A stretch of DNA of 6,496 bases from DASTGO01 sp035719045 (lineage in GTDB: Bacteria > Actinomycetota > Actinomycetes > Actinomycetales > Kineosporiaceae), in contig DASTGO010000151.1 of the NCBI GenBank assembly GCA_035719045.1, positions 1 to 6,496 of the forward strand, given 5' to 3'. Of the stretch, positions 1 through 5,017 are shown in pieces. The translations under genes and the position numbers were made by a program. The notes below the pieces were generated by a model. It saw nothing but the letters and a program-made list of their open reading frames with translations. It was not told the origin of the DNA and searched no databases. Position 1 is the stretch's first letter. The number at the start of each line of letters is the position of its first letter.

Positions 1-406
1 ATGGACGGCGCCGCGCTCGCACGGCTAGTCTCCGGGCCGTCCCCGTCAAGCACTCGGGACACCTTTTCCCGGGCCAGGGTCCCCCCTCGGACACCGTGCC
101 GGTACATACGTGCACCATTCGAGCACCGAGTCATCGATCCCGGTCTGTCTCGTTCGTCCAGCGCACAATGCCCGTCCGGGGCTGCGTGTTCAAGGGCTGG
201 TCCGGTGGGGCCGGTGACAGCCCTGTACCCGGGATCATCCCCGATCAGCGCGATCGTTCCTCCGGCCCTCGCCGGGCGGCCCGGTCAGTCGCCGACAGGT
301 CCTCCCGGGCGTGCCATACCCGCTCCTCCCCTTCCGCAACCGGTCTCACCGCCCCGCGGGTAAGCGGACCGAGTACGGCCTGAGCACGGTCGGCGCCAAC
401 GGCCGT
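1..406. other. No convincing gene; leader of the AbrB-like gene
   Basis: I see no supportable gene here. A plus-strand open frame covers 1-363, but its product is rich in Pro, Ser, Arg and Gly and resembles no family, as expected of chance open frames in GC-rich DNA. The frame of the downstream AbrB-like gene is open back to a GTG at 311, but the 32 residues that would be added do not look like that family. The partial repeat CTCGGGACACC (53-63) and CTCGGACACC (86-95) is too short to interpret. I recognise no promoter. The segment may be intergenic DNA of the same mobile element as the integrase behind it. Confidence 0.4.
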
Positions 407-706
407 GTGAACGACCGGTCGATGCTCCGCCGTCTTGGCTGGTGGGCGGGCACGCGCTTGGACGTGCGCGAGGACCACGGCCTGGTCATCGTGCGCGCCG
501 ACCAGCGCGCCGTGTTCCGGGTCAGCGGGCAGGGGTTCCTCCTCCTGCCGGCCACGCTGCGCCGTTGGTGCCGGCTGGCTGACGGTGACCGCGTGCTCCT
601 GGTCGCCGACCCGCAAGCGGCATGGCTGGTGATCCATCCACCCGCCTCGGTGGCTGCCATGGTCGCTGCCGCTCACACCCGCGTGTGGGGCGGTGAGGTC
701 CGGTGA
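407..706 (+). CDS. AbrB/SpoVT-like DNA-binding protein paired with integrase
   Basis: Small 99-residue protein of the kind often found directly before tyrosine integrases in actinomycetes. The sequence has the look of swapped-hairpin AbrB/MazE folds: LGWWAGTRLDVRE at residues 9-21, followed by VIVRADQRAVFRV, then QGFLLLPATLRRWCRL and GDRVLLVAD, alternating short beta strands with a 'LP..LRR..L..GD' turn. By family it should bind DNA as a dimer, and here probably acts as a regulator or accessory factor for the integrase; that role is inferred from position. I chose GTG 407 because similarity begins at about the RRLGWWAG segment; ATG 422 is an equally possible start and GTG 311 seems too long. 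None has a strong Shine-Dalgarno sequence. The TGA stop (704-706) overlaps the GTG (703-705) of the integrase, indicating translational coupling. The gene is undamaged although its partner is broken. Confidence 0.65.
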   Translation: MNDRSMLRRLGWWAGTRLDVREDHGLVIVRADQRAVFRVSGQGFLLLPATLRRWCRLADGDRVLLVADPQAAWLVIHPPASVAAMVAAAHTRVWGGEVR

Positions 707-1476
707 ACACCTCCATGCAGGGGCCCGCACCCGTGCAGGACTCCGGGGCGCCGTCGGCGCAGGAGCTGGACGCGGCCCGGCTGCTCCTGGCCCGGATGGG
801 CATCCGCGCCGAGGACCTGCTGACCCGACCCGGCCCGCAGGGACTGTCGGTGGAGGGCCGGGCGCCGGTCCCGACGTTCGCCGAGTACGTGCCCGTGGTC
901 TCCGGCGCGGTCAGCGACGGGACCCGCCGGGTATACAGCACGTACTGGAAACGGCTCCTGGAGCACTGGGCCGACGGGCGCATCGACGAGCCCATCCCCT
1001 GACAGATCCAGCAATTGAGCAGCCGGTTACGCGCGCAACGGGTCGTTCGACGCAACGGCCGCGGCGGCCAGCTGACCGGCGAGCACTTCATCGCCGCGTT
1101 GCGGTGCCTGTACCGGCACGCGATCGCCGACGGCCTGGCCAGCGACAACCCAGCCGCCCGGGTCGACAAGCCCCGCCGGCCGGCCTCGACGCGCCAGGCC
1201 GTGGGCGGCCAGCGACTGGCCGAGATCAACCAGGCCGCGGCCAGCACCGGCAACGACCCGGTCCTGGACTCGCTGCTGATCCGCCTGCACACCGAGACCG
1301 CCTGCCGCCGCGGCGGGGCACTCGCCCTACGCCCGATGGACCTGGACGAGCAGCAGTGCCTGCCGGCAGGGACGGGCAGACGCAGTACGTGCGGCATAGT
1401 TGCGTCGTCCCGCACGAACGCAAGTCCCGGCGGTAGCGGGGCACACGGGAACGCCGCGGTGCCATCCAGACTGTGA
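703..1476 (+). pseudogene. Tyrosine recombinase/integrase, nonsense-interrupted and C-terminally truncated
   Basis: Remnant of a tyrosine site-specific integrase. The first piece (703-1002, 99 residues) holds a core-binding, SAM-like N-terminal domain: FAEYVPVVSGAVSDGTRRVY then YWKRLLEHWADGRIDEP. A TGA at 1000-1002 stops it, yet the same frame continues from 1003 with recognisable integrase sequence: the end of the core-binding domain (LTGEHFIAALRCLYRHAIAD, then NPAARVDKPRRP) and catalytic box I, HTETACRRGGALALRPMDLD, whose RRGGAL contains the first catalytic arginine. After about 1360 the frame (to 1476) no longer resembles an integrase. The expected HxxR and tyrosine boxes are absent from all three forward frames, so the catalytic domain is lost by frameshift or deletion. 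An isolated SD-like GAGG (695-698) precedes GTG 703. As it stands it cannot be an active recombinase. Its original target may have been the tRNA-Val site at 3924-3968, but nothing proves this. Confidence 0.75.
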
Positions 1477-1557
1477 CAGCTCCGGCGGCGGCGTGGTCCG
1501 GCGGCCCCCGGGCGTTCGACGCCGGTCTGGAATCTGGCCGATGCGGCCGCGGCAGTA

Positions 1558-1600
1558 CCGGTGCCTTCACCGGCGGGGCTGGGGTTGTCCCCATTCCGCC
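1558..1600 (+). terminator. Two adjacent hairpins before the desulfurase-like gene
   Basis: Two inverted repeats lie back to back and share two bases, so only one can form fully at a time. The first is CCGGTG (1558-1563), loop CCTT, CACCGG (1568-1573): six perfect pairs. The second runs from GGCGG (1572-1576) to CCGCC (1596-1600), with inner stem TGGGG (1580-1584), loop TTGT and CCCCA (1589-1593), joined by two G-T wobbles and one bulged C. No T run follows. They sit between the dead integrase and the gene starting at 1656, so they could end upstream transcription or form a structured leader. The two-base overlap would allow switching, but no ligand or leader peptide is evident. Confidence 0.4.
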
Positions 1601-1646
1601 TGATGGGAGGGGGTGCCAAGATCGCGGCAGCGGTAGGTCGTGTCGT

Positions 1647-1653
1647 GGAGGGG
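1647..1653 (+). promoter_or_regulatory. Ribosome binding site GGAGGGG supporting ATG 1656
   Basis: GGAGGGG sits just ahead of ATG 1656 (four bases from GGAGG to ATG). This decides the start against the much longer open frame, which begins at 1473. A second in-frame start, GTG 1674, has GGAG at 1664-1667, six bases upstream, and would remove six residues; it cannot be excluded. Confidence 0.55.
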
Positions 1654-1655
1654 CG

Positions 1656-3590
1656 ATGTTCCCGGAGTTGTCTGTGACCGTGCGCACGGTCCTGGAGACC
1701 TATGCCAACGTCCACCGTGGCAGCGGCTACACGTCGATGGTGTCGACCTACCTGTACGAGCATGCCCGGGGCGTCGTGCTGGACCAGCTTGGCCTGGACC
1801 GGCGTCGGTACATCGTCGTCTTCTGTTCCCCTCGGCAGGCGGAGCAGCTGCAGGCGCAACTGCCGCCGGCAACCTGCCGCACCCTGTCGAGCCAGGATGT
1901 CGGCCTGCCGCTCGGGCTGCGGGCGATCGCCGTGCCATCGCGGGCACTGCCCCGCGGCATGCCGCTGCAGCCCGGCGGGGGAAGTGCGCGTCTGGTCGGT
2001 CCCGGCTGGGTGGTCTGGGCTGCGGCACCCGACCGGTTCGAGGCGGGGACCCCCGCCGTCGTCAACGTCATCGCCTTCGCCAGAGCCCTCCGGCTGGCCA
2101 AGGACGCTGCGGCGCCGAGTGAGGGCGCGGCCCTTGGCCCTGTCCGGGATGCCGTGAGCCCTCCGGGCGAGGACGCCGTCGGTGAGCAGGCGGTCGAGCA
2201 ACGATCGGCCCGTGACATCCTGCGCCACGACAGGTTGGACGGGTACTGCGGCCCGCAGTTGCTGGCCGAACTCAGGAAGACCTTGATCGGTCAGCGGATT
2301 CCAGTGCCGACGCGAGGCGGGTTGAAGCCGTTCGTCAACTTGGACAACGCCGCCAGCACGCCGACCTTCGAACCTGTCTGGGGAGCCGTCCAGGAGGCCT
2401 GGCGCCAGCCGGAACCGGTCCGACGAGACATCGTCGGGGAGGCCAAGCTCATCTGCGCCGAGGTGCTGCACGCGCCGCCGAGCGACTACGAGGTCGTCTT
2501 CACGGCCAACACCACAGAGGCGATCAACCTCGTCGCGCAGAGCCTGGGAAGGCAGGGCGCCGACGTCGAGCCGGTCGTGGTGAACACGGTCATGGAGCAC
2601 AACTCCGATGAGCTGCCGTGGCGCCGGTTGCCCGGTGTCGGGTTGATCCGCCTGCCGGTCGATCGTGACGGCTTCGTGGATCCCGCCGAGCTCGACGGGC
2701 TCCTGCAGGAGTACAACCTGCAGCACCGTCACGGCGGGCAGCGGATCATGCTGGTCGCCCTGTCCGGCGCCTCGAACGTGCTGGGCGCGTGCAACGACCT
2801 GGCGCAGATCGGGCGCATCGCGCACCGTCACGGCGCACGCCTGCTGGTGGACGGGGCCCAACTGGTCGCCCACCGCGCAGTCGACCTGTCCGCGTGCGGG
2901 ATCGACTACTTCGCCTTCTCCGCGCACAAGGCCTACGCCCCCTTCGGGACGGGGGCCCTGGTGGCCAGGACGGGAACCCTCGGCTTCGATCCGGCCGAAC
3001 ATGAGTCGATCCGGGCATCCGGCGAGGAGAACGTCGGCGGCATCGCGGCACTCGGCAAGGCCCTGCTACTGCTGCAGCGCGTCGGCCTGGACGTGATCCA
3101 GCAGGAGGAGCAGGCCCTGACCGCGCGGGCACTGCGCGGACTGGCCGAGATACCCGGGATCACCGTGTTCGGCGTCCAGAGCCCGGATTCCCCGCACTTC
3201 CCGCGGCGCGCCGGCGTCATCGCCTTCACCCTGCGGGGGGTGATGGCAGGACGGGTAGCCGCGGAACTGGCCCACCAGGGCGGGATCGGGGTCCGGTCCG
3301 GGTGCCATTGCGCGCACATGCTCGTCAAGCGGCTGCTGGGGGTGTCCAGTCGGCTGGAGCGGTTCCAGCGCTTGATGGTGAGTGCGTTCCCACATCTTGA
3401 GCTGCCCGGGGTGACCCGGGTGAGCCTGGGCATCGAGAACACCCCCGAGGATGTCGACATCCTGCTCGATCTTCTGGGCCGGATCGCCAGGCAGCCCCGC
3501 GCGGGCAACCCCTTCCGGCGGCCGAACTCATCCGTCAAACAGGAGCTGCACGCCAGCGCCCGGGCTCTCGCCTCACGTGTCTACGCCTGA
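1656..3590 (+). CDS. Cysteine desulfurase-like class V PLP enzyme with extra N-terminal domain
   Basis: A 644-residue PLP-dependent enzyme of the class V aminotransferase family, closest in motifs to cysteine desulfurases (SufS/CsdA), which move sulfur from L-cysteine to an enzyme cysteine; SufS-type proteins are usually about 400 residues. The catalytic part spans about residues 226-610: FVNLDNAASTP (226-236), NTTEAINLVAQ (285-295), MEHNSDELPW with PLP-stacking His315, VDGAQLVAH with Asp399 and Gln402, SAHKAYAPFGTGAL with Schiff-base Lys425, ASGEENVGGIAALGKAL (454-470), RSGCHCAHMLVKRLLG with probable catalytic Cys552, and RVSLGIENTPEDVD (588-601). Residues 1-147 also resemble class V pieces: YANVHRGSGY (16-25), STYLYEHAR (30-38) and PDRFEAGTPAVVNVIAFARA (125-144), but without a PLP lysine. 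A charged linker (148-220) joins the parts. It is soluble, with no signal peptide. No scaffold, Suf or tRNA-thiolation partner is adjacent, so substrate and pathway are unknown. The frame is intact and appears functional. Confidence 0.85.
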   Translation: MFPELSVTVRTVLETYANVHRGSGYTSMVSTYLYEHARGVVLDQLGLDRRRYIVVFCSPRQAEQLQAQLPPATCRTLSSQDVGLPLGLRAIAVPSRALPRGMPLQPGGGSARLVGPGWVVWAAAPDRFEAGTPAVVNVIAFARALRLAKDAAAPSEGAALGPVRDAVSPPGEDAVGEQAVEQRSARDILRHDRLDGYCGPQLLAELRKTLIGQRIPVPTRGGLKPFVNLDNAASTPTFEPVWGAVQEAWRQPEPVRRDIVGEAKLICAEVLHAPPSDYEVVFTANTTEAINLVAQSLGRQGADVEPVVVNTVMEHNSDELPWRRLPGVGLIRLPVDRDGFVDPAELDGLLQEYNLQHRHGGQRIMLVALSGASNVLGACNDLAQIGRIAHRHGARLLVDGAQLVAHRAVDLSACGIDYFAFSAHKAYAPFGTGALVARTGTLGFDPAEHESIRASGEENVGGIAALGKALLLLQRVGLDVIQQEEQALTARALRGLAEIPGITVFGVQSPDSPHFPRRAGVIAFTLRGVMAGRVAAELAHQGGIGVRSGCHCAHMLVKRLLGVSSRLERFQRLMVSAFPHLELPGVTRVSLGIENTPEDVDILLDLLGRIARQPRAGNPFRRPNSSVKQELHASARALASRVYA

Positions 3591-3923
3591 ACCGACCCAC
3601 GCCCACCGCCCATCCCCGACCGCCGTCACCGACGCCGGGATGCCCAACGATCCTCAGCGGCCCCTCATGGCAGGTGCCGCCTCGACCATGGCCCGGTCAC
3701 GCTCACGGATCCCGACCAGCCAGCCCCCAGGACCTTGAACAGCGCCTCGATCAACAGACCCAGGCTGAATGGCGCGGTCTCCGCTGGCGTCCGCCGCCAA
3801 CTCCTCATCGACCACCCGGCGAGCCCAGTCGTCATCGGCCCCAGCGAGGTGCCGACCAGATGGTTGCGGATCATCAGGTCGTCCAGCAGGTACGAGCGGC
3901 GGGTGAACTGGCCGAACGACTCG
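3591..3923 (-). pseudogene. Decayed minus-strand coding remnant, unrecognised
   Basis: No intact gene fits these 330 bases. On the minus strand an open frame enters from the tRNA fragment and reads ESFGQFTRRSYLLDDLMIRN then HLVGTSLG (about 3922-3839), which looks like real protein. At about 3838 coding character shifts to another frame, reading DDDWARRVVDEELAADAS, and then weakens; the first frame stops at 3665. This pattern fits a frameshifted 3' end of a gene whose 5' part has been cut away at the tRNA sequence. I do not recognise the family. Plus-strand frames here (for example 3674-4111) run through the tRNA fragment and are not believable. Confidence 0.3.
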
Positions 3924-3968
3924 TTGACACGGAAGAGGTCACTGGTTCAATCCCAGTATCGCCCACCA
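3924..3968 (+). other. tRNA-Val(GAC) 3' fragment, putative integration attachment site
   Basis: These 45 bases match exactly the 3' part of a tRNA: anticodon loop TTGACAC (3924-3930, anticodon GAC = valine), 3' anticodon strand GGAAG, variable loop AGGTC, T-arm ACTGG-TTCAATC-CCAGT with five perfect pairs, 3' acceptor strand ATCGCCC, discriminator A and encoded CCA (3966-3968). The 5' half is absent: the bases before it do not pair with GGAAG, and there is no GGGCGAT acceptor strand or D-arm. It cannot fold as a tRNA. Fragments that begin at the anticodon loop and end at the tRNA 3' end are the usual identity segment left by tyrosine integrases at the far end of an integrated element. Here the element would lie to the left and the older chromosome to the right, or two elements are stacked. 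Confidence 0.8.
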
Positions 3969-3984
3969 CGTTAGTGCAGGTCAG

Positions 3985-4015
3985 GGGCCAGTTCCGAGAT
4001 CATCGGAACTGGCCC
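3985..4015 (+). terminator. Perfect 13-bp hairpin downstream of tRNA fragment
   Basis: GGGCCAGTTCCGA (3985-3997) is followed by the loop GATCA and its exact complement TCGGAACTGGCCC (4003-4015). The stem is strong and only 16 bases after the tRNA CCA end, where a tRNA transcription terminator is expected. The T content afterwards is weak (ATTGATCGTTTGT), but many actinomycete terminators lack a clean T run. It would work in either direction and also shields the site from transcription coming from the right. Confidence 0.7.
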
Positions 4016-4024
4016 ATTGATCGT

Positions 4025-4044
4025 TTGTCCGCAGATTGTCCGCA
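4025..4044 (+). repeat. TTGTCCGCA direct repeats, 11-bp period
   Basis: TTGTCCGCA occurs at 4025-4033 and again at 4036-4044, start to start 11 bp, about one helical turn. Short direct repeats on one face of the helix next to a tRNA attachment core resemble the arm-type sites bound by the N-terminal domain of tyrosine integrases. That role is inferred from placement and form; binding by a regulator such as an excisionase is another possibility. Confidence 0.5.
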
Positions 4045-4059
4045 AACCCTGCCGTCACG

Positions 4060-4258
4060 AGGCGGTCTCTGGCTGTGCTGTCCAGGGACGTTGGGCAAGC
4101 GGGTGTGTTGACACGATCTGATTGATCTTGATGGGTGACAGCCCAACGGATGCCTGGGGTCGAACTCGGGGCTCCGCACCGATCGTGGCGGGGAACTCGA
4201 CCCAGATCGGTTCAAACAGGCGAGATGGAACTGCAGGCACGAGCACTCCAATGATCAC
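4060..4258 (-). pseudogene. IS5-type transposase N-terminal relic, frameshifted
   Basis: Reading the minus strand from ATG 4258 gives LVPAVPSRLFEPIWVEF, the typical start of IS5-group transposases of actinomycetes (VPAVPS.LLEP.W.QF). The match then jumps to a neighbouring frame as SPEFDPRHPLGCH, equivalent to the PEFDPxHPLGCH motif that follows in that family, and appears to return to the first frame (INQIVSTHPLAQ). Two compensating indels explain this. No DDE catalytic residues remain, since similarity ends after about 60 residues near the TTGTCCGCA repeats. It is a relic of an insertion sequence trapped between the tRNA site and the immunity gene. Confidence 0.6.
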
Positions 4259-4283
4259 TGCGCGTAGAGAACTCCATGATCAC
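4251..4283. repeat. ATGATCAC direct repeat at IS5-relic start
   Basis: ATGATCAC occurs at 4251-4258 and 4276-4283, each preceded by GAG-A/C-ACTCC, so the near-match is longer (about 17-18 bases with a one-base indel) with a 25-bp period. It overlaps the start codon region of the transposase relic. It may be part of the end of the old insertion sequence or a small local duplication. Confidence 0.35.
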
Positions 4284-4301
4284 TTCGTGTCCTGCTGCAC
4301 T

Positions 4302-4320
4302 GCCTGGGCACACGCCAGGC
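4302..4320 (-). terminator. Possible terminator after the immunity gene
   Basis: GCCTGG (4302-4307) and CCAGGC (4315-4320) form a six-pair stem with a seven-base loop, 32 bases beyond the stop of the minus-strand immunity gene. No U run follows on that strand, so this is a modest candidate. Confidence 0.35.
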
Positions 4321-4352
4321 TTGTGGCCCTATGCGTCAATTGCCGGTCGCTC

Positions 4353-4970
4353 CTAGTCATTCTCGAGACGGACTCCCGAAATCTGCGTCCCAGGAGGCAG
4401 ACTCATCACCTGCAGCCGCAACTGCCCCATGATCGTCCAGTAGACGTCGATGTCGGAGACCTCCAGGTTCGCCACAACATCGTCACCGCCCAGGAACAGC
4501 GGCGTGCGGTAGCCGACGCACTGATCGAAGCCGATCTCGGATCCGCCGGACGCGGACATCCACTCGGAGAAGAACCTGGCAGCAAGGATGTCGTCGGTGT
4601 AGTCCACAAGTTCCTCGTCATGGAACCGGGAGAAGGGAACGGAGGCTTCGAGCGACTCCCCGGTCCCCGGCTCGAACATCAGGACCTCAGGATCATCGGG
4701 CGTTCCACGGCCGCTGTCGAGGGCAAACTGGCGGCCCAGCCAGTCGAACCCGAAACACGACACCCGCCCCCGGTACTCGGGGAACGCGTTGATCACCAAC
4801 TGCGTCGCGGCCTGCGCCGATCTTTCGGTGTGCACCCGGTACAGCCCACGCCCGAAGGTGCACCCTCCGAAGCGCCGGTTCAGCGACTCCACCTGCCCGC
4901 CCTGTGTACCCGCCGCCCGTTCCGGCTCACCAGCGGTGAGCCGGAATGTGGCCGCGAAGCGCTCCAACAT
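4353..4970 (-). CDS. DUF1851/Tdi1-like immunity protein
   Basis: A 205-residue soluble protein, probably the cytoplasmic antidote to the nuclease toxin encoded just upstream. The N-terminal part has the pattern of Tdi1/GAD-like immunity proteins: SLNRRFGGCTFGRGLYRVH (29-47), INAFPEYRGRVSCFGFDWLG (60-79), VLMFEPGTGE (96-105). The C-terminal part carries the DUF1851 signature: ILAARFFSEWM (128-138), then CVGYRTPLFLGGDDVVANLE (151-170), VSDIDVYWTIMGQL (171-184) and a final LPPGTQI (191-197). These domains occur in immunity proteins of type VI and other polymorphic toxin systems. GGAG lies four bases before ATG 4970. The gene starts 47 bases after the toxin stop on the same strand, the usual toxin-immunity order, and is intact although the toxin is truncated. 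Binding to this particular toxin is inferred from position. Confidence 0.75.
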   Translation of the reverse strand: MLERFAATFRLTAGEPERAAGTQGGQVESLNRRFGGCTFGRGLYRVHTERSAQAATQLVINAFPEYRGRVSCFGFDWLGRQFALDSGRGTPDDPEVLMFEPGTGESLEASVPFSRFHDEELVDYTDDILAARFFSEWMSASGGSEIGFDQCVGYRTPLFLGGDDVVANLEVSDIDVYWTIMGQLRLQVMSLPPGTQISGVRLEND

Positions 4971-5017
4971 GGTTCTCCGTCCTGCGGTCCGGACTGTTCC
5001 TTCATCACTGCGCGTTC

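Noticed and set aside
693..1436. 247-residue plus-strand frame overlapping the integrase
   Set aside because: It is a shadow in another frame; the integrase motifs are in the frame of 703 on both sides of the TGA.
1613..1636. Seven-codon leader peptide GTG...TAG after a purine-rich stretch
   Set aside because: The purine tract is too close to the GTG and the peptide has no codon bias (no Cys or Met run) that would suggest attenuation.
522..3002. 826-residue minus-strand open frame
   Set aside because: It lies opposite three plus-strand genes with recognisable families, has low-complexity Arg/Pro/Gly-rich composition and no family motifs; long antisense frames are common in GC-rich DNA.
3674..4111. 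145-residue plus-strand frame across the tRNA fragment
   Set aside because: A protein gene reading through the tRNA fragment and the perfect hairpin is implausible, and the product resembles nothing.
4157..4211. Interleaved complementary 7-mers GGGTCGA/TCGACCC and ACCGATC/GATCGGT suggesting a pseudoknot
   Set aside because: The segments lie within the IS5-type transposase relic and can be explained as coding remnants; chance 7-base complements are frequent.
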